Shown: positions 46,890 to 56,205, numbered from the stretch's first letter. The stretch: 64,000 bases of DNA from Alkalihalobacillus bogoriensis ATCC BAA-922 (GCF_000621445.1 NZ_JHYI01000011.1:62001-126000); one strand, 5' to 3'. Program-made: numbers and translations. The notes: generated from the sequence alone by a model not told the origin.

Positions 46890-46902
46890 GGGAAGGGAGC
46901 AA

Positions 46903-47721
46903 ATGTTAGTGGAAGACTTGTATACATTATTAAAATATGCATTGCTTGGTATAATACAAGGATTTACAGAGCCGATTCCGATTTCTTCAAGTGGTCACCT
47001 TGTGATAATCCAAGAGATGACAGGAGTTATCATAGAAGGAATGAGTTTTGAAGTCCTCGTCAATTTTGCTTCTTTGATCGCAGTCCTTATCATTTATCGT
47101 CGTGACTTATTCATGATAATCAACAATGGACTCGTTTATATTGTGAAACGTGAACCAGGAGCAAAATCAGATTTCAACTTTATTGTCTATTTAATTATTG
47201 GCACGATACCAGCTGGTGTCCTTGGTCTCCTCTTTGGAGATTTTATCGGTGAAACATTAAAAGGAACGGTTGTTGTTGGGATTAGCTTGCTCATTACTGG
47301 TGTTGCATTATGGCTGATTCGAAATTTAAAGGGAAGAAAAAATGATGGGAATTTAACAGTGAAGGATGCTATCATTGTAGGTTTTGCACAAGCATTAGCA
47401 CTGTTGCCAGGTATAAGCCGATCAGGGGCGACAATTGTAGCGGCGATGGGGCTAGGAATGAAACAAGAAACAGCATTACGCTTTTCATTTTTACTTTATA
47501 TTCCGATCAGTGTTGGAACGGGTATTTTAGGAATATCAGATATAATCAATGACCCACAAATTAACGTATTATGGATTCCATATACGATTGCTTTTCTCTT
47601 AGCACTAGTTTTTTCTTATTATTCCCTTCGATGGTTTATGGGGATTATGCAAAAAGGAAACTTAAAATACTTCTCTTATTATTGTTTCATTGCAGGGACA
47701 TTAATCCTTGTATATTTATAA
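46903..47721 (+). CDS. uppP: undecaprenyl-diphosphatase UppP (BacA family)
   Basis: 272-residue membrane phosphatase that converts undecaprenyl pyrophosphate to undecaprenyl phosphate for peptidoglycan and teichoic acid synthesis; overexpression gives bacitracin resistance. Eight helices; motifs [14 protein letters not shown] (catalytic Glu region) and [20 protein letters not shown] precedes ATG 46903. It lies 13 nt after terC, so it is under the same Mn-controlled leader. Paralogues exist in many Bacilli. Confidence 0.94.
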   Translation: MLVEDLYTLLKYALLGIIQGFTEPIPISSSGHLVIIQEMTGVIIEGMSFEVLVNFASLIAVLIIYRRDLFMIINNGLVYIVKREPGAKSDFNFIVYLIIGTIPAGVLGLLFGDFIGETLKGTVVVGISLLITGVALWLIRNLKGRKNDGNLTVKDAIIVGFAQALALLPGISRSGATIVAAMGLGMKQETALRFSFLLYIPISVGTGILGISDIINDPQINVLWIPYTIAFLLALVFSYYSLRWFMGIMQKGNLKYFSYYCFIAGTLILVYL

Positions 47722-47722
47722 A

Positions 47723-47764
47723 GAAAAACAGCGCCTCTACTTCACGAGGCGCTGTTTTTCTTTT
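47723..47764 (+). terminator. terminator after uppP
   Basis: AAAAACAGCGCCTC paired with GAGGCGCTGTTTTT around an 8-nt loop. Confidence 0.93.
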
Positions 47765-47790
47765 AGTATAAAATTATTTTACATTTTTTT

Positions 47791-47820
47791 GTATATGTTT
47801 AAATTTCTTGAGGAATAGTA
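47791..47820 (+). promoter_or_regulatory. possible SigG/SigF promoter of the Asn-rich gene
   Basis: GTATA (47791-47795), 18 nt, AATAGTA (47814-47820), close to GxATR-N18-CATnnTA with a first-base mismatch. Confidence 0.4.
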
Positions 47821-47845
47821 GTTATTGTTAAGGAGGTGAGTACAC

Positions 47846-48010
47846 ATGGCACGTAACAACCGTAACAACAACAATAACAATAACAACAATAACAACAATA
47901 ATAATGAGTTAAACGTCGACAATGCAAATACAGAATTTGCAGCTGAAAACGATGTAAACCAAAACAACCGCAACAACCGTAATAATCGTAATAACAATAA
48001 CAACAACTAA
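47846..48010 (+). CDS. Asn-rich SASP-like small protein (gamma-type candidate)
   Basis: 54-residue protein: MARNNR, then a run of 14 Asn, ELNVDNANTEFAAENDVNQ, then NNR repeats and a final Asn run. Ideal RBS AAGGAGGTGAG 5 nt before the ATG. The segment NTEFAAEN matches the protease (GPR) cleavage pattern TEFA(S/A)E of gamma-type small acid-soluble spore proteins, which are normally Gln-rich storage proteins. Here Asn replaces Gln. A SigG-like promoter and terminator bracket the gene. I consider a spore amino-acid store likely; it could be another low-complexity protein. Confidence 0.65.
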   Translation: MARNNRNNNNNNNNNNNNNNELNVDNANTEFAAENDVNQNNRNNRNNRNNNNNN

Positions 48011-48013
48011 TAA

Positions 48014-48057
48014 AAAAGACGTAGTAGTTCACAAACCGTTGACATTACTACGTCTTT
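48014..48057 (+). terminator. terminator after the Asn-rich gene
   Basis: AAAGACGTAGTAG paired with TACTACGTCTTT around a 17-nt loop. Confidence 0.85.
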
Positions 48058-48067
48058 CCTATTTTTG

Positions 48068-48257
48068 AAGATAAGAAAATCTTGGTATAGTAGGGGAGCT
48101 TTGAAAGCTTTGAAAGCTTTGGAAGCTTATTCTAGAAGAGCGAAGGCTGCGCACCTGCGCGTTTCACCCCAAGAAGACCACTTGGGGTTCACTGTCAAAA
48201 GCGGGCAGGGCTCCGCACTTCGCATGAAATGAAAAGACGCTCCCATGTTTTTCTTTA
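48068..48257 (+). repeat. dispersed repeat family 1, copy C (190 bp)
   Basis: Longest copy. Starts AAGATAAGAAAATC; contains AAGCTTTGAAAGCTTTGAAAG (tandem AGCTTTGAA units), the extra block shared with copy B (about 48148-48210), and a CCCCAAG.../CTTGGGG hairpin. Its last bases include the stop codon of the convergent nuclease gene. Confidence 0.85.
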
Positions 48258-49139
48258 CGCTAATACTTTGATCTTTAATTCAATTTCAGAGAAAGCCGAT
48301 AGACATTTTTCTCTTTCTAATTCATACGTTAATGTTTCCATATCTAGTTCATGTAGTTGTGGGATGTCACAAATGATTTTCGCTAATTCTTTACTAATAA
48401 TTGACGTTTCTTTTCCTTCTACTAATTTCTTTTTATAGCGATTAAATTTTGCATCTAACTCATCTAGTTGCTCAAACAATTGTTCAATTGAGCCGTATTG
48501 TTGAATGAGTGGCAATGCAGATTTTTCCCCTACACCAGGACAACCAGGAATATTATCACTTTTATCCCCCAACAAAGCTTTAACGTCAACCCACTGATTT
48601 GGTTCGATTTGATATTCATTGCGGAAATGTGAAACTGAATAAATCATATCGCCTTTTTTTCCAGCAATGATTTGTGATGTTTGCTCATTTAAAAGTTGTA
48701 GTAAATCTTTATCATTACTATAAATATAACAATGTCCTTGTTCGAGACGGGTCCATTTTAACGCCATGGCACCAATTGCATCATCGGCTTCAAATGGGGG
48801 AGTGACAAGTTGAGTAATTCCTAGTTTATCAAGTAAAGCTGTACATGTTTCGTATTGTTGAATTAAAGCGTCTGGAAGTTCATTTCGAGTAGCTTTGTAA
48901 AAATCATATTTTTGTCTACGGGTTGTTTCTTCTCGTTTCACATCCCATGCTACTGCAACATGACTAATCGAATGATCAGATATTAAATTACATAGTTTTT
49001 GAAAAAACACTCGGAGTGCATTTGTATAAAGTCCTTGGCTATTCTTCGTCAATTCCTCATCTGATTTACCATAAGAAGTTGCGAAATATCCGCGACTTAA
49101 TAAATTAAATCCATCAATTAATAATAAGTTTGTTTGCAT
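48255..49139 (-). CDS. 5'-3' exonuclease of the Pol I exonuclease family (YpcP/ExoR-like)
   Basis: 294-residue single-domain 5' nuclease. N-terminal LLLIDGFNLLSRGYFA (DGxN), middle EADDAIGAMALKW with the metal-binding acidic cluster, YSNDKDLLQLL (D-x-D), the helix-hairpin-helix GDKSDNIPGCPGVGEKSAL, and C-terminal helices. Same order as the N-terminal domain of DNA polymerase I; stand-alone Bacillus YpcP removes RNA primers and flaps. The frame extends to 49181, but AAGGAG is 12 nt before ATG 49139. Stop overlaps repeat copy C. Confidence 0.88.
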   Translation of the reverse strand: MQTNLLLIDGFNLLSRGYFATSYGKSDEELTKNSQGLYTNALRVFFQKLCNLISDHSISHVAVAWDVKREETTRRQKYDFYKATRNELPDALIQQYETCTALLDKLGITQLVTPPFEADDAIGAMALKWTRLEQGHCYIYSNDKDLLQLLNEQTSQIIAGKKGDMIYSVSHFRNEYQIEPNQWVDVKALLGDKSDNIPGCPGVGEKSALPLIQQYGSIEQLFEQLDELDAKFNRYKKKLVEGKETSIISKELAKIICDIPQLHELDMETLTYELEREKCLSAFSEIELKIKVLA

Positions 49140-49261
49140 TCGTGTAAGTAACTCCTTTTTTAATAGACCTAGTATTGGCATATTATATCATGATTTCATT
49201 TAGAATAAATGATTTTATAATTTAAGGTAATAATGAATATGAAATAAAAAGGAGGATGACT

Positions 49262-49867
49262 ATGACGAAAATAGCAGTAATATACTATAGTTCTACAGGG
49301 ACTAATTACAAATTAGCTCAGTGGGCAGAAGAAGGTGCGAAAGAAGCTGGGGCAGAAGTAAAAGTATTAAAAATACCAGAAATTGCTCCAAAAGAAGCCA
49401 TTGAATCCAATCCTGGCTGGAAGGCTCATATTGAGGCAACAAAAGATGTTCCTGAAGTAACACTTGAAGATTTAGAAGAAGCAGATGGCTTTATATTCAG
49501 CATGCCAACACGGTTTGGTAATATTCCTGGGCAAATGAAGCAATTTTTAGATACAACGGGCGGCCTTTGGTTTCAAGGGAAGTTAGTTAATAAAGTGGTT
49601 AGTGCTATGGCGTCTGCTAGTAATTCGCATGGGGGGCAAGAACAAACAATCTTATCCTTATATACAACGATGTTTCATTGGGGAGCTATTATTGCAGCAC
49701 CAGGATATGCTGATCCGATTACATTTGGTGCAGGGGGAAACCCTTATGGTACAAGTGTAACGGTCGACCAGGAAGGAAATATGAAAGAAGATGTGATGGA
49801 AGCTGTTAAGTTTCAAGCTAAACGAACGGCTCAAATTGCAAGTATGATCAAAAATGGAGTAAAGTAA
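49262..49867 (+). CDS. wrbA: WrbA-type NAD(P)H:quinone oxidoreductase
   Basis: 201-residue flavodoxin-like protein. FMN phosphate loop YYSSTGTNYKLAQ (S/T-x-T-G-x-T pattern), SMPTRFGNIPGQMKQFLD and GGGQEQT-like SHGGQEQTILSLYTTMFHWG, which are typical of WrbA. It reduces quinones by two electrons, limiting semiquinone radicals. AAGGAGG (49249-49255) is 6 nt before ATG 49262 and abuts ATG 49256. Monocistronic with terminator. Confidence 0.92.
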   Translation: MTKIAVIYYSSTGTNYKLAQWAEEGAKEAGAEVKVLKIPEIAPKEAIESNPGWKAHIEATKDVPEVTLEDLEEADGFIFSMPTRFGNIPGQMKQFLDTTGGLWFQGKLVNKVVSAMASASNSHGGQEQTILSLYTTMFHWGAIIAAPGYADPITFGAGGNPYGTSVTVDQEGNMKEDVMEAVKFQAKRTAQIASMIKNGVK

Positions 49868-49871
49868 TGTA

Positions 49872-49904
49872 GAGGGTGCCTTTTCGATAGGGCACCCTTC
49901 TTTT
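49872..49904 (+). terminator. terminator after wrbA
   Basis: AGGGTGCC paired with GGCACCCT, T-run; repeat copy D starts in its T-tail. Confidence 0.9.
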
Positions 49905-49905
49905 A

Positions 49906-49969
49906 AAGATAAGAAAAATTTTGTATAGCAGTGAAGCTTTGAAAGAAAAGACGCTCCGCTTTTTTCTTA
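49906..49969 (+). repeat. dispersed repeat family 1, copy D (64 bp)
   Basis: Shortest copy, with the middle deleted: AAGATAAGAAAAATT...AGCAGTGAAGCTTTGAAAG joined directly to AAAAGACGCTCCGC and ending TTTTTTCTTA, whose last bases are the stop of the convergent permease gene. Confidence 0.8.
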
Positions 49970-50866
49970 AGGATGATCGGTTGAATGCGTGTGTTGTTGA
50001 AGCGCAAAAGACTGATCTTTTTTTTGTGAATAGGCAATTCCGATTAAAATAAGGACAACCCCAAGCCATTGAACAAGTGTAACAGCTTCATGAAGAACAA
50101 CGACAGACATAATGACAGCAGTTGGTAGTTCAGCAGCACCGAGAATCGATCCTAAGGAGGACCCGATTTTGGGCATGCCAATTGCAAATAAAAGTGTCGG
50201 TAATACAATGCCCAAAATACCTAGCGACAAACTATAGAAAACGAGCCCTTGGTCGGTTGTACCTTGGATGAAATAGGTTGGTGGAAACAGGACTAACGCT
50301 AATAGAAGAGCTCCACATGTCATATAAAAGCTTCGCTGGATGGAAGGAATGTTCGTAGCCACTTTGCCACTAAAGAAAATAAACAAAGCAAACGATAAAG
50401 CAGCTAAAAGTCCAAGTAAGATTCCGGAAAAAGAAAAAGTAGCAGTTACGTCTATTGTTCCTGCCGCAAGTAACGTACCTGAAAAGAGTAATAGTAGTGC
50501 AATTATAATTTTTACTTGTGGTTTTTTTTTCGAATGTATCGATTCTAAAATAATCCCAATCCATGTAAATTGAAACAGTAAAATAATTGCAATTGATGCA
50601 GGTAATGTTTGAAGGGATAAATAATAAAAAGTACCAGTTAAGCAAATTGTTGTTCCAACAAGTGCGAGCTTTATAAAGGTTTTTCCTTGTATTTTTTGTT
50701 TTTGAGTAAATATGTAGAGAATAGCCATACTAAGCCAACCAACTAAAAATTGACTACTAATTACTTCTGTCGGTGTAAACCCTTTACCATACGCTAGCTT
50801 TACAAAAGTGGACAACACTCCGTAGCTGCATGCTCCTAGTAAAACGATAAAAGAATACTTTAACAA
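49967..50866 (-). CDS. EamA/DMT-family permease (second)
   Basis: 299 residues, ten helices in two EamA repeats (GYVLSTFVKLAYGKGFTPTE-like start with ACSYGVLSTF; second-half FAIGMPKIGSSLGSILGAAELP). TTG start: GGGGGAG lies 6 nt before TTG 50866 on the minus strand; the frame continues to 50902 without an RBS. The next minus gene begins 50 nt upstream, so it may be co-transcribed with it. Substrate unknown. Stop within repeat copy D. Confidence 0.83.
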   Translation of the reverse strand: MLKYSFIVLLGACSYGVLSTFVKLAYGKGFTPTEVISSQFLVGWLSMAILYIFTQKQKIQGKTFIKLALVGTTICLTGTFYYLSLQTLPASIAIILLFQFTWIGIILESIHSKKKPQVKIIIALLLLFSGTLLAAGTIDVTATFSFSGILLGLLAALSFALFIFFSGKVATNIPSIQRSFYMTCGALLLALVLFPPTYFIQGTTDQGLVFYSLSLGILGIVLPTLLFAIGMPKIGSSLGSILGAAELPTAVIMSVVVLHEAVTLVQWLGVVLILIGIAYSQKKDQSFALQQHTHSTDHP

Positions 50867-50916
50867 ATAAACTCCCCCTTTCCATTGCACCGCTATTAGC
50901 ATACCATGTCCGTTTC

Positions 50917-51996
50917 CTATTTTGAAAAGAAAGGCTTTAAAAGAGAACTTATGGTTGTTAAGTATTGATGGTTTTTCGCTCGAATCGCCTCTTTGCCCGT
51001 TTCTGTATTTAGACTTTTGACAAGTAAATTAAATTTTTGGTTATCGCAAGATTCCAATAGTCTGCGTAACGTAAGCGAGTCTTTATAATTCCTAATGAGA
51101 GATTTTGTTTTCGCTTCGTAAGAGCCTTGACCAAGAATAGCTTCTGCTGCATAAATACCAGTAAGAAACGCAAACAATTGACCAAATCCCATAAACGGCT
51201 GGATGGATCCCATGCAATTTCCGGTAAAAAACGTGTTGCCAATGCGCGGATATTTGTTTAAACCGACAATATAATTGGACACTTGGAATTGGTCTGTTAT
51301 TTGAATTTGTTGCTGTAATGAATGAGAAACTTCTTTAATAAAAGCATCCCATAATAAGTCCGCCTGTTGTGGCTCATATTCTGGAAAAGCAATCGCAATA
51401 CTTGCTTCCTGTTTCGAAAATGGGAGTAAGTAACTATATCCTTTTGGAGCAAATGTATTGTTCAGCCATAAATAGACGTGACGTGGATCAAAGGAACCTT
51501 CAATTGTTGCCCCTTTCACCGTAGTCGTTAAGTCCTTTTGGAAAATAGAAATATCTTCACTAAAACTCGCATCACCTGTTGCTAAAACAACATGTGAGTA
51601 TTCATGAAGTAAATCTTCATACGTTTTTTTCGAATTAAACACAATGTCTACCTGTAATTGAGACATAAGTTGTTTTTCAAATGAGAGCTTATGTCGACCA
51701 CGTGTATTAATAAAACCGAGATGTCCTCGAACCGTTGTTTCTTCATTTTCAGAAACAAATGTTAACCGTTGGATATTATTCACTGGTTTTAAAAATATAC
51801 CGTATTGTTCAGATAAAAATTGAATGGCATCATCAATTGGCGGATCAAGTAAAGGTAAAATTGCTTCGCCGTTTATAAAGCGATCTCCTACTTCTTTGCG
51901 ATGTTCAAATATTGTTGGTGTTATCCCATTCTTTTCTAGAATGATAGCACACGATAATCCGGATAAACCAGCTCCCATAATGGCAACTTCCATCAT
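50917..51996 (-). CDS. FAD-dependent oxidoreductase, geranylgeranyl reductase/hydroxylase-like
   Basis: 359 residues with an N-terminal Rossmann FAD loop MGAGLSGLSCAIILEKNG (GxGxxG), HVVLATGD in the second FAD region, and FFTGNCMGSIQPFMGFGQ at the C-terminal FAD contact, as in the geranylgeranyl-reductase/PHBH-like class. No transmembrane helices. AAGGAGG is 6 nt before ATG 51996; the ORF runs to 52047 without support. Substrate unknown; lipids or aromatics are both possible. Confidence 0.8.
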   Translation of the reverse strand: MMEVAIMGAGLSGLSCAIILEKNGITPTIFEHRKEVGDRFINGEAILPLLDPPIDDAIQFLSEQYGIFLKPVNNIQRLTFVSENEETTVRGHLGFINTRGRHKLSFEKQLMSQLQVDIVFNSKKTYEDLLHEYSHVVLATGDASFSEDISIFQKDLTTTVKGATIEGSFDPRHVYLWLNNTFAPKGYSYLLPFSKQEASIAIAFPEYEPQQADLLWDAFIKEVSHSLQQQIQITDQFQVSNYIVGLNKYPRIGNTFFTGNCMGSIQPFMGFGQLFAFLTGIYAAEAILGQGSYEAKTKSLIRNYKDSLTLRRLLESCDNQKFNLLVKSLNTETGKEAIRAKNHQYLTTISSLLKPFFSK

Positions 51997-52128
51997 AACA
52001 TTCCTCCTTTTTACCTTAGTATGAGCTTTTAAGAAATTCACTATCAAAAAGAAAACTTGTTTGCTTCTGAATCTTTTATCTCCCTCATAAAATCAAGGGA
52101 GAATATTAATGTGAAGTGAGGTGGAGAT

Positions 52129-53415
52129 ATGCAAATTCACGTTGTTGAACCAGGTCAATCATTATTTGGAATTTCTCAAGCTTATGAAACGACCGCTCAA
52201 GCGATTATTGAAGCCAATCAGTTAGAAGCACCGGAACAATTAGTTGTCGGTCAAGCGTTAGTTATCCCGATTGTCGGTCGATTTTATTGGGTGAGAGCAG
52301 GAGATACATTATCATCGATTGCCCAAATGTATCGGGTATCATGGGAAAACTTGGCCGAAGTGAACCAACTTGATGTAACACAACCACTGCCAATTGGATT
52401 ACGGCTTTATATCCCTCCGCTCCCTACAAGACAGGCAGAAATTAATGCTTATATTGAGCCGAGAGGAGAATTTGTTGCACCAGAACTTTTGCAAGAAGCA
52501 AGAAATGTTACTCCATATTTAACTTATTTAGCACCGTTCAGCTATGAGGCAAGAAGAGATGGATCTTTAAATCCGCAGCCACTTGCTGGAATTCCAGAAA
52601 TTGCGGAGCAAACAGATGTAGCGCTTATGATGGTCATTACAAATCTTGAAGAAGGTCAATTTAGTGATGAGCTTGGGCGGGATATCCTGCAGAGTGAATC
52701 GGTACAAGATTTATTATTGGATACTATTCTTGCTGAAGCCGAGCGGGTTGGCTTTTCTGATATTCATTTTGATTTTGAATATTTACGACCTGCTGATCGG
52801 GAAGCGTATAATCAATTTTTAAGAAAAGCGGCTCGTAGGATCCGTGAAAGAGGATTACTCATTTCAAGCGCATTAGCTCCGAAAACAAGAGCTGATCAAC
52901 CTGGAGTATGGTATGAAGCCCATGATTATAGGGCGCATGGTGAAATCGTGGATTTTGTTGTGATTATGACGTATGAATGGGGATATAGTGGAGGCCCGCC
53001 AATGCCTGTGTCTCCAATCGGTCCGGTGGAAGAAGTATTGCAGTACGCATTAACAGAAATGCCAGGGTCAAAAATCATGATGGGGCAAAACTTATATGGG
53101 TATGATTGGACATTGCCGTTTGTACCTGGAGGAGAGTACGCAAGAGCGATTAGCCCTCAACAGGCGATTGGGCTTGCTCGATCATACAATGTTCCAATTC
53201 AATTTGATTTGGATGCTATGGCACCACATCTTGATTATGTTGATGAACAAGGGAATGAGCATAAAGTTTGGTTTGAAGATGCCCGTTCTATCCAAGCGAA
53301 ATTTGATTTACTTACAAGACTAGGGTTGCGAGGCATTAGTTATTGGAAGCTAGGACTGAGCTTTCCGCAAAACTGGGTACTGATTGGCGATAATTTTGAC
53401 GTTGTTAAAAGATAA
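52129..53415 (+). CDS. sleL: spore cortex-lytic N-acetylglucosaminidase SleL/YaaH type
   Basis: 428 residues: two LysM domains (about 2-48 and 52-97; IHVVEPGQSLFGISQAYE and YWVRAGDTLSSIAQMYRV) and a GH18-type glucosaminidase domain (about 105-425). The catalytic motif is D211-x3-D215-x-E217 in SDIHFDFEYL. No signal peptide, as expected for spore proteins made in the mother cell. SleL/YaaH helps degrade modified cortex peptidoglycan in germination. RBS GAGGTGGAG before the ATG. Monocistronic; supports a spore-forming host. Confidence 0.93.
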   Translation: MQIHVVEPGQSLFGISQAYETTAQAIIEANQLEAPEQLVVGQALVIPIVGRFYWVRAGDTLSSIAQMYRVSWENLAEVNQLDVTQPLPIGLRLYIPPLPTRQAEINAYIEPRGEFVAPELLQEARNVTPYLTYLAPFSYEARRDGSLNPQPLAGIPEIAEQTDVALMMVITNLEEGQFSDELGRDILQSESVQDLLLDTILAEAERVGFSDIHFDFEYLRPADREAYNQFLRKAARRIRERGLLISSALAPKTRADQPGVWYEAHDYRAHGEIVDFVVIMTYEWGYSGGPPMPVSPIGPVEEVLQYALTEMPGSKIMMGQNLYGYDWTLPFVPGGEYARAISPQQAIGLARSYNVPIQFDLDAMAPHLDYVDEQGNEHKVWFEDARSIQAKFDLLTRLGLRGISYWKLGLSFPQNWVLIGDNFDVVKR

Positions 53416-53423
53416 AGGCATGA

Positions 53424-53465
53424 AAAAAGGATGCTTCATGAGAAACCTCATTGAATCATCCTTAT
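53424..53465 (+). terminator. imperfect hairpin between sleL and the GGDEF-EAL gene
   Basis: AAGGATG...CATGAG with CTCATT...CATCCTT, several mismatches; shared by convergent genes. Confidence 0.6.
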
Positions 53466-55711
53466 TTTTTCACATTGAAAAAGTACGCTTCTACTTGTTC
53501 TGCGGTGAGTGGAGGATTATATAAATATCCTTGTCCACATTCACAGCCAAGCTTATGTAATGCTTGCATTTGTGCAATGGATTCAATTCCTTCAGCGACA
53601 ACGACTAAATTCATGTTAATTCCGATATCGATCATACTTTTTATAAGGGAAGTATGCTCGTTTGGGAAATTGCGGATGAAGGATAAATCAATTTTTAACA
53701 TATCAATCGGTAAATTCATAATTTGACTTAATGACGAATAACCAGTGCCAAAATCATCAATGGCTATCGTAAATCCCATATGATGAAGTTCGTGGATCCG
53801 AGCTTGAACAATCTCTGTCTTATCAAGGGTTTGTTCTGATAATTCAAATCCTAAAAAAGAAGGATTAATTCTTGTCACTTCCAATATGTCTCGTAATGAA
53901 GAGATAAACTGATGGTGAATGATTTGCTTTTGTGAGATGTTAATAAATAACTTTAAAGAAGGGCTTCCGTTTTGAACCCACTTCTTCTGTTGTAAGCAAG
54001 CTTCTGTTAACACCCATTCCCCAATCGACATAATTAGCCCTGTTTCTTCTGCAATCGGAATAAATTCATGAGGGGAAATGACGCCAAATTCAGGGTGTTC
54101 CCACCGTAACAAAACCTCTAATCCCACCAATTGACCTGTATGTAGATGTACTTGTGGTTGATAGGAAAGTTGAAATTGTTTACGTGCAATTGCAAAACGT
54201 AATTCCTTTTCAATAGAACGTTTACGATTCACTTTGATTTGAAGTTCTGATGTGAAAAACTCAAATGTATTTTTCCCTTTTTCTTTCGCAATATACATGG
54301 CGGTATCTGCATTTTTAATTAACGTATCGATTGACGTATTTTCCATGTATGGGCTTATTCCAATACTAGGGGTTACTTGGAGATATTGACCGTTCACTTG
54401 TAAAGGATGACTAAGTTCATTTACAAGCTCAGCTGCTAAATATTGAATGTATTCTGTTGTCTCCCCTTCGATATAAAGGAGAAACTCATCGCCCCCAAAC
54501 CTGGCTACTTTATCTTGTCCAACGATCGTTCGCAGCCGTTCAGCGATAGTTGTTAAAAGTTGATCTCCTATTGAATGTCCCATTGTATCATTGATGGACT
54601 TAAATCGGTCTAAGTCAATAAATAAAACGAATAAGGAGTGCCCGTTTTGTTTAGAGCGAGCAATTGCTTTTTGTAGTTCAAGCGTAAACTTTAGACGGTT
54701 TGGTAACCCTGTTAAAGAATCATAATAGGCCATATCTTCAATGATATGAATTTGTTTGTTTAACTCAGTTACGAGCGTTTGGTTTTCAAACATGGTCATC
54801 ACTTGCCGCACAATGACGATGACGATAATAAGGCTAAAAACATAAAACAACCATGGTGTAGTATAATTGTCATTACTAAACATAATGAACATTAAAACAA
54901 TGATTGAGATGTGAGGTAATACTTTGGCGAGCGACAGCGGTCGAATTGAAACGTCTTTTTTTAACAGTGCTAATTTTGAGTCATACAAGCTTGATAAAGC
55001 GATAAGTAGTAGCGCAAGTATCCATAAAGGATCTAACCAATGTCCTGATTCATAATTGTCAGTCATGGATTGTTGAAAATATATATAATCAACGATAAAT
55101 TGAACTAATACTCCTAAAGTTAAGAGCGAAAGTGATTTTTTAGATTGATCCCGATAGAGTAATAAATTCAGAAGCCCAAATAAACAAATTAAACCAGTAA
55201 ACGGATAAATTAATGTAAAATCGACCATTTGTATAGTGTGAATTTTTTTAATCATAGGTTCAATGATGAAAAACGTACTGATGGTGCCGATAACTACTAA
55301 AAATAAAAAAGCATCGATAATGAGTCTGGCATTTTTATATTTGTTGTGTTTTTTGAACATTAAGTAAAAAATGGCAATGATTAAAAATAAATGGTAAACC
55401 GAGTAAAAGGAATCATAAACTTCAATTTGATTTCTATGTATACCTGCAATATCATAATAAAACCAAATGAATTCTGCCACTACATGACTACTTATGCCGA
55501 ATAACAATAATAACCAAAACACTTTGGATTTTCCTGTTGTTCTAAAAACACTAGATAGGAGGATGACGCCGGCAACCAAAATCCCGATAAGAGAAAAGAA
55601 TCCTCCACCAATGGCTTTTAGATTATCGGTTTCCTGTAAAAAGATAAGCCATCCATAATAACTAAAAAAATAAATGACAATAAAAATAAGGACACTTTTT
55701 TTCAGACTCAT
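53462..55711 (-). CDS. membrane GGDEF-EAL protein (cyclic-di-GMP turnover)
   Basis: 749 residues. About nine membrane helices (roughly 1-310), then GGDEF domain (about 325-490) with intact RFGGDEFLLY active loop near residue 404 and DLDRFKSINDTMGH, then EAL domain (about 500-745) with EVLLRW in place of EALLRW, DDFGTGYSSL, and KIDLSFIRN. GGDEF should make cyclic-di-GMP; the EAL part keeps the catalytic Glu and Asp residues and may degrade it. AGGAG is 5 nt before ATG 55711; the extension to 55732 is unsupported. No inhibitory I-site (RxxD) was clear. Confidence 0.93.
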   Translation of the reverse strand: MSLKKSVLIFIVIYFFSYYGWLIFLQETDNLKAIGGGFFSLIGILVAGVILLSSVFRTTGKSKVFWLLLLFGISSHVVAEFIWFYYDIAGIHRNQIEVYDSFYSVYHLFLIIAIFYLMFKKHNKYKNARLIIDAFLFLVVIGTISTFFIIEPMIKKIHTIQMVDFTLIYPFTGLICLFGLLNLLLYRDQSKKSLSLLTLGVLVQFIVDYIYFQQSMTDNYESGHWLDPLWILALLLIALSSLYDSKLALLKKDVSIRPLSLAKVLPHISIIVLMFIMFSNDNYTTPWLFYVFSLIIVIVIVRQVMTMFENQTLVTELNKQIHIIEDMAYYDSLTGLPNRLKFTLELQKAIARSKQNGHSLFVLFIDLDRFKSINDTMGHSIGDQLLTTIAERLRTIVGQDKVARFGGDEFLLYIEGETTEYIQYLAAELVNELSHPLQVNGQYLQVTPSIGISPYMENTSIDTLIKNADTAMYIAKEKGKNTFEFFTSELQIKVNRKRSIEKELRFAIARKQFQLSYQPQVHLHTGQLVGLEVLLRWEHPEFGVISPHEFIPIAEETGLIMSIGEWVLTEACLQQKKWVQNGSPSLKLFINISQKQIIHHQFISSLRDILEVTRINPSFLGFELSEQTLDKTEIVQARIHELHHMGFTIAIDDFGTGYSSLSQIMNLPIDMLKIDLSFIRNFPNEHTSLIKSMIDIGINMNLVVVAEGIESIAQMQALHKLGCECGQGYLYNPPLTAEQVEAYFFNVKK

Positions 55712-55905
55712 AAAAACTCCTATCATTCTCAAGTTATAGGTAATTAGTATTGTTGAACCGTGAACTAACGGTGTTTTTTCTTTTGTTAGTACTAATATAC
55801 CATAATTAATATGAGGATATGGAAGGTTTTTTGTCTGAAAATGTAAAAACTTTATTTCATAATTGGCTGTTGTAAATGAGTGAATATATTACCATGGTCC
55901 AAATC

Positions 55906-55934
55906 GAATAATAACCATCTATAATATCATACTA
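55906..55934 (+). promoter_or_regulatory. SigG-type promoter of the alpha/beta SASP gene
   Basis: GAATA (55906-55910), 17 nt, CATACTA (55928-55934): a near-consensus SigG promoter about 33 nt before the start codon. Confidence 0.7.
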
Positions 55935-55966
55935 AAAGTAATCCAAGCAAAGCGAGGTGATAGAAA

Positions 55967-56152
55967 TTGGCTAACAGCAGTAACAAACTTCTAGTCCCTG
56001 GCATCGAACAAGCATTGGAACAAATGAAGTATGAGATTGCCCAAGAATTTGGTGTTCAAATTGGTGCTGATTCAACAGCTCGTTCTAATGGTTCTGTAGG
56101 TGGAGAAATTACAAAACGATTGGTTCAACAAGCAGAACAACAAAAGTTTTAA
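55967..56152 (+). CDS. alpha/beta-type small acid-soluble spore protein
   Basis: 61-residue DNA-binding spore protein that saturates the spore chromosome and protects it from UV and wet heat. Typical segments: [24 protein letters not shown], containing the GPR protease site (E-I-A), and the C-terminal [20 protein letters not shown] start with GAGGTGATAG 6-10 nt upstream. A SigG-type promoter precedes it and a strong terminator follows. Confidence 0.96.
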   Translation: MANSSNKLLVPGIEQALEQMKYEIAQEFGVQIGADSTARSNGSVGGEITKRLVQQAEQQKF

Positions 56153-56171
56153 AATTTCATATATGGCATAT

Positions 56172-56202
56172 AACCGTACGACAAAATTGTCGTGCGGTTT
56201 TT
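56172..56202 (+). terminator. terminator after the SASP gene
   Basis: ACCGTACGACA paired with TGTCGTGCGGT around AAAT, then TTTTTT. Confidence 0.93.
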
Positions 56203-56205
56203 TAT

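Noticed and set aside
47779-48032. Minus-strand Leu- and Cys/Tyr-rich frames opposite the Asn-rich gene
   Set aside because: They are complements of the AAC/AAT codon run; no RBS and unnatural composition.
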